The notes: generated from the sequence alone by a model not told the origin. Positions 47,483-57,409 are shown, counted from the first letter of the stretch. The stretch: DNA of 64,000 nt from Corynebacterium ciconiae DSM 44920 (GCF_030440575.1 NZ_CP047189.1:2480001-2544000), one strand, 5' to 3'. Translations and numbers: made by a program.

Positions 47483-47935
47483 TTACGCGGCGACGACCTT
47501 GAAGTTCACCTTTGCACTGATGTCATCGTGCAGCTGAGCAATCACCTGGTAGCCGCCGGTGCTCTTGACGAGACCCTTCGGCACGCTGATGGTCTGCTTT
47601 TCGATCTTGGGGCCGCCTGCGGCCTCGATCGCCTTGACGATGTCGCCAGCCTGGACAGAGCCGAAAAGCTTGCCCTTGCTGGAGGTACGCATGGTCACAG
47701 TGATGTTGTCAAGAGCCTCGATCTGCTCCTTGACCTCGCGTGCGTGATCCAGGCTCTGGATCTGGCGCTGGGCGCGCACACGCTTGATGTCTTCGATCTG
47801 CTTCTCTGCACCGCGGGTTGCCACAATGGCCATACCGCGGGGAAGCAGGTAGTTACGTCCGTAGCCGTCCTTCACCTCGACGATGTCACCGGGGACACCG
47901 AGGTTCTCTACGGCAGCCGTAAGGATCAGCTTCAT
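47483..47935 (-). CDS. rplI: 50S ribosomal protein L9
   Basis: A 150-residue protein of the normal L9 length. It begins KLILTAAVENLGVPGDIVEV and has the GYGRNYLLPRGMAIVAT signature, a long connecting helix and the C-terminal rRNA-binding domain (KLFGSVQAGDIVKAIE). Part of the run rpsF-ssb-rplI-dnaB on the minus strand. Confidence 0.97.
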   Translation of the reverse strand: MKLILTAAVENLGVPGDIVEVKDGYGRNYLLPRGMAIVATRGAEKQIEDIKRVRAQRQIQSLDHAREVKEQIEALDNITVTMRTSSKGKLFGSVQAGDIVKAIEAAGGPKIEKQTISVPKGLVKSTGGYQVIAQLHDDISAKVNFKVVAA

Positions 47936-48028
47936 GATCCCTGCCTTTCGCTTATGAAAAGAATGAAAAGTGGTTGAGTATTCGCGCTACGTCCCTCCGC
48001 CCCGTTAGGAATGTAAGGGACTGGCCGA

Positions 48029-48625
48029 TCAGAACGGCGGGTCGTCATCATCACCCTGGAATCCGCCCGCTGGGGGTGCGGAATTCCACGGGTCATCATT
48101 GCGGACGTCGTTCTGCGGCTGTTGCTGGTAGCCACCGAAACCACCCTGGCTTTGGCCGCGGTTTCCACCGCCTTGTCCGCCACCGAATCCGCCCTGGCCT
48201 CCGCCAGAGTTACCGGATCCGAAACCGCCACCTTGGCCACCTTGACCGCCCTGGCCGCGCTGCACGCGGTTGACGGACGCCGTGGCGTACTTGAGCGAGG
48301 GGCCCACCTCATCGACTTCAACCTCGAAGACGGTGCGGCGCTCACCCTCGCGGGTGTCGTAGCTGCGCTGACGGAGCCGACCATTGACGATCACACGCAT
48401 ACCTTTGCTCAGCGACTCAGCGACGTTTTCCGCCGCCTGGCGCCACACGTTGCACTGCAGGAACAGTGCCTCGCCGTCCTCCCACTGCCCGGTTTGCGAG
48501 TTATAGCGTCGCGGGGTGGAGGCCACTCGGAAGTTAGCCACTGCGGCACCCGAGGGGGTGAAGCGCAGTTCAGGATCGGCAACGAGGTTGCCAACAATCG
48601 TGATAGGGGTATCGCCTTGTGCCAT
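48029..48625 (-). CDS. ssb: Single-stranded DNA-binding protein
   Basis: A 198-residue SSB. The OB fold spans residues 6-112 ([20 protein letters not shown], with the [20 protein letters not shown] helix). A glycine/glutamine-rich flexible region (120-170) and the acidic protein-binding tip DDDDPPF follow. It coats single-stranded DNA in replication and repair. It lies 54 bp after rpsF and 93 bp before rplI. Confidence 0.96.
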   Translation of the reverse strand: MAQGDTPITIVGNLVADPELRFTPSGAAVANFRVASTPRRYNSQTGQWEDGEALFLQCNVWRQAAENVAESLSKGMRVIVNGRLRQRSYDTREGERRTVFEVEVDEVGPSLKYATASVNRVQRGQGGQGGQGGGFGSGNSGGGQGGFGGGQGGGNRGQSQGGFGGYQQQPQNDVRNDDPWNSAPPAGGFQGDDDDPPF

Positions 48626-48679
48626 GGTCTCAGGACTCCTTAGGAGCTCGTTGGTTGGTGTTACTACCAGTGTTCCTGA

Positions 48680-48967
48680 TTAGCGATCGGTGCGCAGCAC
48701 CTTGGTGCGCAGAACGGTGTCGCTGAGGTTCAGCTTGCGGTCGAGCTCGACGACAGTCTCCGACTCACAGGTGAGGTTAAGGACCACGTAGATGCCCTCT
48801 TCCTTCTTGTTGATCGGATAAGCCAGACGACGCTTCGGGCGAATGTCCACCTTGTCAACGGTGCCGTTTTCCTTGCGAACGATGTCAAGGAACTTATCTA
48901 GGGACGGGGCTACGGTGCGTTCATCCTGCGAAGGATCGAGAATGATCATGAGTTCGTATTGACGCAC
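48680..48967 (-). CDS. rpsF: 30S ribosomal protein S6
   Basis: A 95-residue protein, [20 protein letters not shown] at its N terminus and [20 protein letters not shown] in the middle, as in S6. GTG 48967 matches the homologous N terminus and lies downstream of a full AGGAGGTGAT ribosome site; ATG 48976 and GTG 48979 are upstream alternatives that lie too close to that site. First gene of the S6-SSB-L9 operon. Confidence 0.94.
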   Translation of the reverse strand: MRQYELMIILDPSQDERTVAPSLDKFLDIVRKENGTVDKVDIRPKRRLAYPINKKEEGIYVVLNLTCESETVVELDRKLNLSDTVLRTKVLRTDR

Positions 48968-49112
48968 GGACCTCATCACCTCCTATGGTCTAGTAATTGT
49001 GGTTCGGCCGCGCCCATCGTGGACGTGGCAGGAGGGTCGTTGCGTCAAGCAACCTTTTCAAGGTACACCATCTACCTGCTCTCTTTCAATCGGGCTGCCC
49101 TCCGCGCCGATA

Positions 49113-49124
49113 GCTTATCGACGC
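49113..49124 (+). repeat. GCTTATCGACGC element, intergenic
   Basis: Exact copy, followed by CCACC, 58 bp before the second GntP permease gene. Confidence 0.8.
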
Positions 49125-49181
49125 CCACCCGCTGCCCACTTACCCCTTCCGCGCAGCGCTCAGCCGTGGGAAACTTTAACG

Positions 49182-50540
49182 ATGACAGGTCTCCCTCTTC
49201 TTCTCATCGGTGTGGCAGGCGTGATCCTGCTGCTGCTTTTGGTCATATACGCCCGCATGCCCGCCTTCATCGCTTTGTTGGTGGTATCGGTGGTCACTGG
49301 ACTTGGCGCCGGAATTCCCCTCAGTGATCTCATGGAGGTCATCACCACTGGGGTAGGCAACACACTGTCCTCGGTGTTGTTGGTAGTGGGGCTCGGCGCA
49401 GTGCTGGGGCGCATCATTGAGCTCTCCGGCGGTGCGGACGCACTCGCTTCCTATTTCACCCGCCTGCTCGGGCCCACTCGAGTGGTGGCGGCCGTGTGCG
49501 CTGCCGGATTCATCCTGGGGATCCCTGTGTTCTTTGATGTCGGCTACATCATTCTGGCCCCCATCATTTTCGGATTCGCCCGCACCAGCAAGCTCACCCC
49601 CGTCACCCTCGGCATCCCGCTGGCGGGAGTGCTGATGGTGGTGCATGTCATCATGCCACCCCATCCAGGCCCCGTGGCGGTGGCTGGGATTCTCGAGGTG
49701 GATGCCGGCGTGCTCAGCTCTTTCGGGTTGCTCATCAGTATCGTGGCGGCCCTTGTAGGTTTTGTCATCACCCGCCGGCTCCCCTTAGACCGAGTGCGCA
49801 CTACCGCCACCGGTCTTGCCGGCGATCACGCCGATACGCTAGCCCAGCGCGAGGAGCAACAGCCCGCTATCTCTCCATGGTTGGTGATTCTGCTGATTGT
49901 GCTGCCGCTGGTGCAGATCATGGTGGGCACCACGGGCGCGATGTTGGCTGCGGAGGATTCCACCCTGCACGCGGTGGTGGGCTTCGTGGGTAACCCTGCG
50001 ATCGCTTTGCTGGTGGCTGTACTCTTGGCGGCCTTTCTTGTCGGCCGCTCTCAAGGATGGTCCTGGGAGAAGCGAGCCGCGATCATGGATGGCGCCCTAC
50101 CTCTCGTGGCAGTGATCATTTTTGTCACCGGCGCTGGCGGGGCATTCGCCCGCGTGTTGGTGGAGTCGGGAATCGGCCAAGTGCTTTCTGATCAGCTGGT
50201 GGCGTGGCATCTGCCGCTGCTGATGACCGCCTATCTGGTAGCGCTGGCGATCCGCGTCTCCCAAGGCTCGGCCACGGTGGCGATGCTCACCACCGCTGGC
50301 ATTATCGCCGATCCGGTGGCGGCCGCGGGGCTCGACCCGCTGGCGGCCACCGTGGTGGTGTGCGCGATCGGTTGTGGCGCTCTCGCCGCCTCCCATATCA
50401 ATGACTCTGCTTTTTGGATCGTCACCCGCTACCTCGGGCTCGAGGTGAAGGAGGGGCTCGCCACGTGGACCGTGGTATCCACGCTGTTCTCCTTGGCTGG
50501 CTTCGCGGTGTGCGCCGCCCTCTGGCCACTAGTGGGCTAG
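49182..50540 (+). CDS. gntP: GntP-family gluconate:H+ symporter
   Basis: A 452-residue permease with about 14 helices. VGLGAVLGRIIELSGGADAL, FFDVGYIILAPIIFGFAR and LMVVHVIMPPHPGPVAVAGI are strongly conserved in gluconate permeases, more so than in the other GntP protein here (13495-14877). The C-terminal HINDSAFWIVTRYLGL is also typical. Start at ATG 49182; the open frame continues upstream without support. Imports gluconate with a proton (family inference). Confidence 0.92.
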   Translation: MTGLPLLLIGVAGVILLLLLVIYARMPAFIALLVVSVVTGLGAGIPLSDLMEVITTGVGNTLSSVLLVVGLGAVLGRIIELSGGADALASYFTRLLGPTRVVAAVCAAGFILGIPVFFDVGYIILAPIIFGFARTSKLTPVTLGIPLAGVLMVVHVIMPPHPGPVAVAGILEVDAGVLSSFGLLISIVAALVGFVITRRLPLDRVRTTATGLAGDHADTLAQREEQQPAISPWLVILLIVLPLVQIMVGTTGAMLAAEDSTLHAVVGFVGNPAIALLVAVLLAAFLVGRSQGWSWEKRAAIMDGALPLVAVIIFVTGAGGAFARVLVESGIGQVLSDQLVAWHLPLLMTAYLVALAIRVSQGSATVAMLTTAGIIADPVAAAGLDPLAATVVVCAIGCGALAASHINDSAFWIVTRYLGLEVKEGLATWTVVSTLFSLAGFAVCAALWPLVG

Positions 50541-50555
50541 GGCGGCGGGGCCGTC

Positions 50556-50768
50556 TTAGTTCAGTGCGGCATCGCCGGCGAAGCCAGTGGCCATGAACAC
50601 CGCAAAGATAAGCGGAATGAGCAGAACGAAGAAGAAGGCGGCGACGATCCAGGAGATCACCGCCTTGGTGCTCTTGCCATAGGACTTGGCCGCGTAGCCG
50701 CCGCCAAAGCAGCAAGCGCCAATGAACACGCTCGCCATCGTGAGGATCATGATGGTGGTGGAACTCAT
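50556..50768 (-). CDS. Small two-helix membrane protein
   Basis: A 70-residue protein with two predicted membrane helices (about 5-25 and 35-58) separated by a short basic loop (KSYGKSTK). It has adjacent cysteines in GACCFGGGY. Role unknown. Start ATG 50768 has a weak ribosome site; a GTG/ATG-initiated extension of ten residues is possible. It sits downstream of the penicillin-binding protein gene behind a strong hairpin. Confidence 0.5.
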   Translation of the reverse strand: MSSTTIMILTMASVFIGACCFGGGYAAKSYGKSTKAVISWIVAAFFFVLLIPLIFAVFMATGFAGDAALN

Positions 50769-50797
50769 GGCTCTCAGCTTAGCCGCCAGACGCAGCA

Positions 50798-50844
50798 ATC
50801 CCCGCTCCCAGGTGCAGCGGGGCTGCGGAAGGGGGAGCGGGGAT
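50798..50844 (-). terminator. Composite hairpin after the penicillin-binding protein gene
   Basis: ATCCCCGCTCCC (50798-50809) pairs perfectly with GGGAGCGGGGAT (50833-50844), and an inner stem GCAGC/GCTGC lies in the loop. It is 23 bp beyond the stop at 50867. Confidence 0.65.
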
Positions 50845-50848
50845 CGTG

Positions 50849-50860
50849 GCGTCGATAAGC
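50849..50860 (-). repeat. GCTTATCGACGC element, intergenic
   Basis: Exact copy on the minus strand, between the PBP stop and its hairpin. Confidence 0.8.
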
Positions 50861-50866
50861 CTCGTG

Positions 50867-52993
50867 CTAGCCGGGCAGGAGATCACCCAAGTTCGGAAGC
50901 GCGGGCTGTGCCGGTTGTTCCGGCTGCTCTGGGGGAGCGGGGGCCGGTAGCGGCACGTCCGGAATCTCCGGCAGTTCCGGCTCGGCGGGCTCCTCCGGCT
51001 GCTCCGTCTCGGAGGTGGTGGTCTCCTGCTGGGTGGTGGTCTGTGCCGGGGCCGCCGGGGCAGCGGGAGCCACATAGCCCAGGTTGGAGTTCGGGGTATT
51101 GAAGGTCTCGTAGTCGGCGTTAGCAAGGGCGGAATCCATGGCGGACTTCCAGATATCGCTCGGCAGACCAGAGCCCCAGATCTTGCCGCCATAGGCGTTG
51201 ATCAGCGGCTGGCCATCATCAGTGCCCACCCACACTGCGGTGGAGAGCTGCGGGGTGGCGCCGATCATCCAGGCGTCCTTGTTCTGGCCGGTGTCGCCCA
51301 GCTGGGCGGTACCCGTCTTCGCCGCAGACTCACGACCATTGAGCGCGTGACCGCGGGAGTAGCCGGCGATCGGCTTCATCGCCTGCATCACGGAGTTCGC
51401 TACTTCCTCCTCCACGACACGCTTGCCATCGCCCTCGTGCTCGTAGATCACTTCGCCGTCATTGGCCACGACTTTCTGCACGAAGTGTGGCTTGTTGTAC
51501 ACGCCCTCGTTAGCGAGAGTGGCCAAGCCAACCGCCATATCGAAGGGGCGTGACTGGTACTGGCCCAGCACCACACCCAACTGCGAGTGGCCGTTTTCTT
51601 CCTTCAGAGTGTGCGGAATCCCCGGCAGGGACTCCGCCACACCCAAGCGGTGCGCCATAGCCGCGGTGTCATCGGGGCCATTCTTCAGATCATCCTGAAG
51701 GCGAATGAAAGAGGTATTCAGCGACTGCTTCAGCGCCTGAGCGATGGTACAGGTACCGCAGCTTTGGCCCTCAGAGTTAGTCACCGTCACGTCACCGGTT
51801 TGCACCGGAGCGGAGCTGTAGTACTGGGAAAGCGGGATGCCCTGATCCAGCGCCGCAGCAAGGGCGAAGATCTTGAAGGTCGAACCAGTCTGCAGCGGGG
51901 CATTGGCATAGTCCCAACCGGCTGGGTCCTCGCCGCCATAGTAGGCCGAGACACCACCAGTCTTGGGGTTGATGGACACCACTGCGGTGCGCAGATTCTC
52001 TGGCTCGCCCTGCATGTTGTTTTCCACTGCGGACAGGGCCGCATCTTGGGCGTCGGCATCGATCGTGGTGGTCACGCGCAGACCACGGGTCTGCACATCC
52101 TGCTCACTGATACCCAGCTGATCAAGCTCGGCGAGCACCCGGTCTTTGATCAAACCATTAGCGCCGGTGGCCTCGGTGTTGGACTGCACCGTGGCGGGGT
52201 CAATCACCTCGGGGAAGCGCGCCTCAGCACGGGCCCCAGGGCTCAGCGCGCCGGTCTCGACCATGCCGTCCATCACGTAGTTCCACCGCTGCTCCGCCTC
52301 AGCACGGTTGGTCCACGGATCCAGAGTGGAGGGGCGCTGGATCGCGGCAGCCAGCAGGGCGGACTCCTCTGGGGTGAGGTCCTTGAAGTCCTTGCCAAAA
52401 TAGGCTTGGGAAGCCGCAGCCACACCATAGGCATTACGGCCCAAGTAGATGGTGTTGAGATAGGACTCCAACACCTGGTCCTTCGACCACTCATTAGCCA
52501 TCTTGGCGGAGTAGACCAGCTCCTTGAGCTTGCGCTCATAGGAGTGCTCATTGCCCACCACCGCGATCTTCACGTACTGCTGCGTAATGGTGGAACCACC
52601 GCCCTTGGAGCCATCACCGGTGAGCTGGCCGACGATCGCGCGCCCGAAGCCGGTAATAGAAAAGCCGGGGTTGGTATAAAACTCACGGTCCTCGGCCGCC
52701 AGGGTGGCGTCCTTCATGGACTCCGGAATCTCCGAGAGCGGCACCACCACACGGTTTCCCTCCGGCGGCACAATGCGCGCCAGCTGGGTGTCATCATCCG
52801 AGGCGTAAATCTCCGCCACCTGCTTATTCACAAGCTGGTCGGCCTTCGGAACATCCACGAGCAAATAGGCGATCATGAATGCCACGAAGGGAGCGAGGAT
52901 GATCAACACCACTGCGATGAGGATCGAGCGCCAGACCCACGGATTGCGGGTCTTCTCCTCGCCCTCTTCTACGGTCACGGTGTGTTCAGTCAC
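50867..52993 (-). CDS. Class A penicillin-binding protein
   Basis: A bifunctional peptidoglycan synthase of about 708 residues. It has a short cytoplasmic part, one membrane helix (about 27-48), a glycosyltransferase domain (catalytic Glu in ATLAAEDREFY; GGSTITQQYVK), and a transpeptidase domain (STFK active-site serine, SLN, and KTGTAQLG). A Pro/Glu-rich tail of about 75 residues follows. It builds cell-wall glycan and cross-links it on the outer face. GTG 52993 is preferred; TTG 53008 and GTG 52978 are possible. This is the ponA/PBP1b position next to DUF5318 and ino1 known in corynebacteria. Confidence 0.93.
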   Translation of the reverse strand: MTEHTVTVEEGEEKTRNPWVWRSILIAVVLIILAPFVAFMIAYLLVDVPKADQLVNKQVAEIYASDDDTQLARIVPPEGNRVVVPLSEIPESMKDATLAAEDREFYTNPGFSITGFGRAIVGQLTGDGSKGGGSTITQQYVKIAVVGNEHSYERKLKELVYSAKMANEWSKDQVLESYLNTIYLGRNAYGVAAASQAYFGKDFKDLTPEESALLAAAIQRPSTLDPWTNRAEAEQRWNYVMDGMVETGALSPGARAEARFPEVIDPATVQSNTEATGANGLIKDRVLAELDQLGISEQDVQTRGLRVTTTIDADAQDAALSAVENNMQGEPENLRTAVVSINPKTGGVSAYYGGEDPAGWDYANAPLQTGSTFKIFALAAALDQGIPLSQYYSSAPVQTGDVTVTNSEGQSCGTCTIAQALKQSLNTSFIRLQDDLKNGPDDTAAMAHRLGVAESLPGIPHTLKEENGHSQLGVVLGQYQSRPFDMAVGLATLANEGVYNKPHFVQKVVANDGEVIYEHEGDGKRVVEEEVANSVMQAMKPIAGYSRGHALNGRESAAKTGTAQLGDTGQNKDAWMIGATPQLSTAVWVGTDDGQPLINAYGGKIWGSGLPSDIWKSAMDSALANADYETFNTPNSNLGYVAPAAPAAPAQTTTQQETTTSETEQPEEPAEPELPEIPDVPLPAPAPPEQPEQPAQPALPNLGDLLPG

Positions 52994-53080
52994 GATTGTT
53001 GATTCCAATCTCCATGGGTGAAACGGCGGCGTTCGGGCTGCGGACGGCCGGCGACCTGCCCAAACGAACTAACTAATCGG

Positions 53081-53455
53081 TTAAGCATAGCGGGTACGAG
53101 GGGAAACAACCATTGTCGCCAACAGGTGATTCCAATGACAATCGGGGCACACCTCCACGCGGTGGACGTCGAAAAGCTTGCCGGCGGAGACCAACTGAGC
53201 GATCTCTTCCTCGCTGCGGGCCGAGCCGGCCGCCCGGCCCACCTCGTCGCCATAAATCCACAGCACCTCGCGCATGTTCTCGGAGGAACACACCGGGCAG
53301 GATCGCGACGAAGGCGTGCCGTGATACTCGGCTGCCGTGCGAAGCAAGAAATCGCAATCGCAGATCTCGCCGCGCTTCACCAAGCCTTGATGATACAGAC
53401 GAAGGGTGTGGCGGCGGTTCCACTCGTGACTCACGATATTGCGATATTCAACCAC
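53081..53455 (-). CDS. DUF5318 zinc-ribbon-like protein
   Basis: A 124-residue protein with two CxxC pairs, CPVC (near residue 66) and CPDC (near 107), that could bind zinc. It also has the conserved VEYRNIVSHEWNRRHTLRLY start of the actinobacterial DUF5318 family. GTG 53455 lies exactly 7 nt after a -10 TAGACT, so the message is likely leaderless; upstream codons are not conserved. Function unknown; located between the PBP gene and ino1. Confidence 0.78.
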   Translation of the reverse strand: MVEYRNIVSHEWNRRHTLRLYHQGLVKRGEICDCDFLLRTAAEYHGTPSSRSCPVCSSENMREVLWIYGDEVGRAAGSARSEEEIAQLVSAGKLFDVHRVEVCPDCHWNHLLATMVVSPRTRYA

Positions 53456-53731
53456 GCTGGCCAGTCTAGCTACCCGCCTACCTATAGCGCTGTCGATATT
53501 CCGCGCCGGCAACCTCCCACCCACTGGTGTGTCTGTAGTCACAACTGAATCGGTTTACTTGGGTTCTGTATCGATTGAGCGCGTGCATCGGGGCAAAAAC
53601 GAGGGCTAGATTCTGAGGAATCACGATCGTTGCACGCCCCCACGAGTGAGGACGTGCTGGCCCGCCGCCCTCACAAGGCCCATGACTGGGAGGTGTCGCG
53701 GCGGTACAAGTTTGCTTGAAGGAGTTTGCCC

Positions 53732-54820
53732 ATGAGCGGAGAAGTCCGCGTTGCCATCGTCGGTGTTGGTAACTGCGCCACCTCACTAATCGAAGGTGTC
53801 GAGTTTTATAAGAATGCCCGCGATACCGACGATGTCCCCGGCCTGATGCACGTGCGCTTCGGCGACTACCACGTCAAGGACGTCACCTTCGTTGCCGCCT
53901 TCGACGTAGACGCCGCCAAGGTGGGGCTAGACCTCTCCGAGGCCACCCGCGCCTCCGAGAACTGCACCATTCAGATCGCAGAGCTGCCGCATCTCGGTGT
54001 GGAAGTCCAGCGCGGGCCCACTCACGATGGGCTCGGTCGTTACTACCAGCAGACGATCACCGAGTCCGAGCAAAAGCCGGTGGATGTGGTCCAGGCACTG
54101 AAGGACGCCAAGGTAGACGTGGTGGTCAGCTACCTGCCCGTGGGCAGCGAAGAGGCCGATAAGTTCTACGCCCAGGCCGCGATCGACGCCGGCTGCGCCT
54201 TCGTCAACGCCCTGCCGGTGTTTATCGCCTCCGATCCCGAGTGGGCGGAGAAGTTCCGCAGCGCTGGGGTGCCGATCGTGGGCGATGACATCAAGTCCCA
54301 GGTGGGCGCCACCATCACCCACCGCGTGATGGCGAAGCTCTTCGAGGACCGTGGCGTGCGCCTCGAGCGCACCATGCAGCTCAATGTCGGCGGCAATATG
54401 GACTTTAGAAACATGCTCGAGCGCGAGCGCCTTGAGTCCAAGAAGATCTCCAAGACCCAGGCGGTGACCTCGAATCTCAAGACCTCACCGCTGGCCGGCA
54501 AGGTGGACGATCGCAACGTGCACATCGGACCCTCGGACTATGTGGGCTGGTTGGATGATCGCAAGTGGGCCTATGTGCGCCTCGAGGGCAAGGCCTTCGG
54601 CGAGGTGCCCTTGAACCTGGAATACAAGCTCGAGGTGTGGGATTCCCCGAACTCTGCGGGCATTATTATTGACGCCCTGCGCGCCGCGAAGATCGCCCTC
54701 GACCGCGGCATCGGCGGGCCGATCGACGCCGCCTCTTCTTATCTCATGAAGTCCCCGCCGAAGCAGCTGGGCGATGATGAAGCCCGCGCTCGCCTCGAAA
54801 GCTTCATCGCCGGCGACTAG
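53732..54820 (+). CDS. ino1: Inositol-3-phosphate synthase
   Basis: A 362-residue enzyme of the actinobacterial short form. It has the NAD-binding [20 protein letters not shown], the [20 protein letters not shown] loop, and [17 protein letters not shown] with catalytic lysines. It converts glucose-6-phosphate to inositol-3-phosphate, feeding mycothiol, phosphatidylinositol and lipoglycans. ATG 53732 follows AAGGAG. A long hairpin terminator (54859-54896) follows. Confidence 0.95.
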   Translation: MSGEVRVAIVGVGNCATSLIEGVEFYKNARDTDDVPGLMHVRFGDYHVKDVTFVAAFDVDAAKVGLDLSEATRASENCTIQIAELPHLGVEVQRGPTHDGLGRYYQQTITESEQKPVDVVQALKDAKVDVVVSYLPVGSEEADKFYAQAAIDAGCAFVNALPVFIASDPEWAEKFRSAGVPIVGDDIKSQVGATITHRVMAKLFEDRGVRLERTMQLNVGGNMDFRNMLERERLESKKISKTQAVTSNLKTSPLAGKVDDRNVHIGPSDYVGWLDDRKWAYVRLEGKAFGEVPLNLEYKLEVWDSPNSAGIIIDALRAAKIALDRGIGGPIDAASSYLMKSPPKQLGDDEARARLESFIAGD

Positions 54821-54858
54821 CACCTCTACAGCTGGCGCCACATACCCGCCTTCCGACC

Positions 54859-54896
54859 GGCCACGGACATCGGCACGCACGTCGATGTCTGTGGCC
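54859..54896 (+). terminator. Terminator after ino1
   Basis: GGCCACGGACATCG (54859-54872) pairs with CGATGTCTGTGGCC (54883-54896), one G-U pair, 10-nt loop; T-rich sequence follows. Confidence 0.75.
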
Positions 54897-55108
54897 GTTG
54901 TGCTCTCTACCCTGAGCGGGTGACCCCTGCTCGGCAGGGCCCAGGCCAGCAGGGGAGCGCTTACCGCCCCGAAGGCTACGAAAACGTAGGTTTAAGAAGT
55001 CCTACCTCTGGGGGGAGCCTACCCCCGCGCAACGCGCTCACCTGCTTAAATACTTTTCCATCTGAACAATTTTTAGGACGGTACTGTTTCCTCCCTAGAA
55101 TATGGAAT

Positions 55109-55567
55109 ATGAACGCGCAACCTTCTTTTGACCTTGCCCGGAACGTGCGGCCCGCGCTGACCCAGCTGTACGTCACCTATTTCCGGCTTGCAGAGCGCTC
55201 CGACCTCACCGGCCCCCAGCTGACGATCCTGTCTCGGCTGAAGTCCGATGGAGCGGCGCGTATCAGCGAACTAGCCAAGCGAGAGGGCATCCGCATGCCC
55301 ACCGCCTCCAATGCCCTGCACCAGCTTGAGTCCCGTGGCCTCGTGGAGCGTGTCCGCGACAATAACGATCGCCGTGGCGTCCGCGTGCAGCTGACCAACC
55401 AGGGAGCGATCGAACTCGATCGGGTCGGCGAGGAACGCATCGCCCAACTGGCCGACATGTTTAGCACCCTCGAGGACGAGGAAATCGCCGCCATCGAAGA
55501 GGTGGTGCCGATCATCAATCGCCTCGCCGAGCGCTACACTGCGCAAAAGCACAACGGGGAGAAGTAA
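55109..55567 (+). CDS. MarR-family transcriptional regulator
   Basis: A 152-residue winged-helix regulator: RISELAKREGIRMPTASNAL (recognition part, about residues 53-72), then the wing RVRDNNDRRGVRVQLT. ATG 55109 lies exactly 7 nt after -10 TAGAAT (55096-55101), indicating a leaderless message; the open frame further upstream is ignored. Its place between ino1 and a Usp gene, near ponA, matches malR of C. glutamicum, a MarR protein affecting envelope and malic-enzyme genes; orthology is inference. GTAGG/CCTAC (54986-55005) upstream could be its operator. Confidence 0.85.
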   Translation: MNAQPSFDLARNVRPALTQLYVTYFRLAERSDLTGPQLTILSRLKSDGAARISELAKREGIRMPTASNALHQLESRGLVERVRDNNDRRGVRVQLTNQGAIELDRVGEERIAQLADMFSTLEDEEIAAIEEVVPIINRLAERYTAQKHNGEK

Positions 55568-55758
55568 AACACCCCGCGGGTGTGTCCGCCACGGTGTCGC
55601 TACCGAGCCGGCTATCGGACTACAATGCGGACACACTGGGGTGTAAGCGCCGCGCGCTCGCCCCGCGTGTCCCTGATACAAGTAGATGTCCGCCCAGATG
55701 AAAGTTGAGCGCGTGAGCCCCGCTCGGCCCCGCCGCAGCGGCTCATGCATAGACGCCT

Positions 55759-56679
55759 ATGCCTGATTCCCGCCTCCGCGTATTAATAGCGTGGCAGCCC
55801 GACGCCGCCAATAGCGAAATTCTCGATGCCGTCGCGTGGCTGCACCGTTCTGGGCCCATCACCATCCGCGCCATCTCGGCATTCACCCGGCCATGGCCCC
55901 AAACATCACTGTCCAAACTCGGCGGCAAATACAAGAAGTGGCTGAAGAAGCAGGAAGAGGCCAGCCGCGAGGTGGTCACCGCTGCGCTGATCGACGCCGG
56001 CGTGGACAAAGAATGCTTCGATAAAAAGCTCGCCGTCTTTGCCGATGGCTCCTCCGAGCCGCACCTGCTCACCCAGGCCGCCAAGGACTTCGACGCCGAC
56101 ATCATCATCCTTGGCCCCGCCCAGTCCGCGCCTAAGGGCCGCTATCTCGCCGGCACCACCGCCGATGCGCTGCTCCACGCCTCGCCCTATCCGCTGGCGC
56201 TCATCCCGCGCGAGGTGAAGCTGGGCAAGCGCGGCGTCAACCGCGTGTCCTGCGCCCTCACCGAGGAGGCCGGCAGCGCCGATGTGTTCGATCACGCCGC
56301 CGAGGTAGCGGAAATCTATTCGGTACCGCTGCGCATCGTGGCCTTCGTCCCCGACCGGGTGGGCAACGCCCTGAAGTCCACCAACAGCAAGCTCGAGTCC
56401 GTGCTGGCTGATGACGCGCGCGAACACGCCTTGGCCAATCTTGATCGGGCGCGGGATAGCGTCGTCACGCATCGCCCCGAGTTGAAGGTGGAGACGGAAC
56501 TGGCCACCGGCAGCGGCTGGTCCGAGGCCATGGACGCGGTGAAATGGAAGAAGTCTGATCTGCTGGTGGTGGGCTCGGAAGATAGCAACCCCATCGCTCG
56601 GGTGTTCATGGGATCGCATACCTCTGCCGTGCTCAAGCACGCGCGAGTGCCCGTGATGATCTACCCCACCACCACCTAA
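55759..56679 (+). CDS. Tandem universal stress protein
   Basis: A 306-residue protein with two Usp domains (about 5-150 and 160-303). The second keeps the nucleotide-binding pattern VVGSEDSNPIARVFMGSHTSAVL; the first has the weaker ILGPAQSAPKGRYLAGTTADAL. Usp proteins bind ATP or cAMP and support survival under stress. Single gene; GC hairpin at 56684-56703 follows. Confidence 0.88.
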   Translation: MPDSRLRVLIAWQPDAANSEILDAVAWLHRSGPITIRAISAFTRPWPQTSLSKLGGKYKKWLKKQEEASREVVTAALIDAGVDKECFDKKLAVFADGSSEPHLLTQAAKDFDADIIILGPAQSAPKGRYLAGTTADALLHASPYPLALIPREVKLGKRGVNRVSCALTEEAGSADVFDHAAEVAEIYSVPLRIVAFVPDRVGNALKSTNSKLESVLADDAREHALANLDRARDSVVTHRPELKVETELATGSGWSEAMDAVKWKKSDLLVVGSEDSNPIARVFMGSHTSAVLKHARVPVMIYPTTT

Positions 56680-56683
56680 ATCC

Positions 56684-56703
56684 GCCCGCCGCGAGAGGCG
56701 GGC
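56684..56703 (+). terminator. Possible terminator after Usp gene
   Basis: GCCCGCC / GGCGGGC with a 6-nt loop, four bases after the stop codon; no T run. Confidence 0.45.
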
Positions 56704-56728
56704 ACGACACAAAAGGAGTCAAGGAAGC

Positions 56729-57409
56729 ATGCGCACAGCAGTCGTTACCGGCGCCAGTGGGGGAGTAGGGCGCGAGATCGCCGAGCAGCTTATCGACGCC
56801 GGCTGGTCAGTATATGCGCAGTATCGTAGCGATTCACCCAGCACGGACAAGGCCCGCGCCGCCGTCTCCCACGCCAGCTGGTTCCACCTCGACTTCAACT
56901 CCCCAGAGCCGGACCTTTCTGCCGTGCCCGAGATCCGCAGCCTCGACGCGCTCATCCACTGCGCCGGATACTGCCAGCTCAACCGCATCGAGAATGCAAG
57001 CAGCGCAGAATGGCAAGACTCCTTTAACGTCAACCTGCACGGACCGGTGGCGCTCACCAACCGACTGCTGCCTGCACTACGCGCCGCCCAAGGCACCATG
57101 GTGTATCTCAACTCGGGCGCGGGTTTTCGCGTCAAGCCTGAATGGGGTAGCTACGCGGCCTCTAAGTTCGCCGCCCGCGCTTGGTGCGACGGGCTCCGCG
57201 AGGAAGAACCAGACATCCGCGTCTCCTCTGTGCACCCTGGCCGCATCGATACCCGGATGCAGCGTGCGATCGTGGCCTATGAAGGCGGCACCTATGAACC
57301 ACGTGAGTTCCTGACCGCAGAGACAGTGGCACGCTCAGTGGTGCAAGTAATCACCACTCCCATGGATGCCCACCCGGCAGAGCTGGTGCTACGCCCCCGC
57401 TCCCACTAG
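56729..57409 (+). CDS. Short-chain dehydrogenase/reductase
   Basis: A 226-residue SDR with the nucleotide-binding TGASGGVGREIAEQLIDAG (residues 7-25) and the catalytic YAASK motif at about 147-151, preceded by LNSGAG (serine). The usual NNAG is HCAG. Such enzymes reduce or oxidise small alcohols/ketones with NAD(P); the substrate is unknown. AAGGAGTCAAGGAAGC precedes the ATG. A GCTTATCGACGC element (56788-56799) encodes Leu-Ile-Asp-Ala within it. Confidence 0.85.
   Translation: MRTAVVTGASGGVGREIAEQLIDAGWSVYAQYRSDSPSTDKARAAVSHASWFHLDFNSPEPDLSAVPEIRSLDALIHCAGYCQLNRIENASSAEWQDSFNVNLHGPVALTNRLLPALRAAQGTMVYLNSGAGFRVKPEWGSYAASKFAARAWCDGLREEEPDIRVSSVHPGRIDTRMQRAIVAYEGGTYEPREFLTAETVARSVVQVITTPMDAHPAELVLRPRSH

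Noticed and set aside
51587..53002. 471-codon frame opposite the penicillin-binding protein gene, and a similar 460-codon frame at 59658-61040 opposite DUF1846
   Set aside because: Shadows of conserved genes; no supporting start signals.
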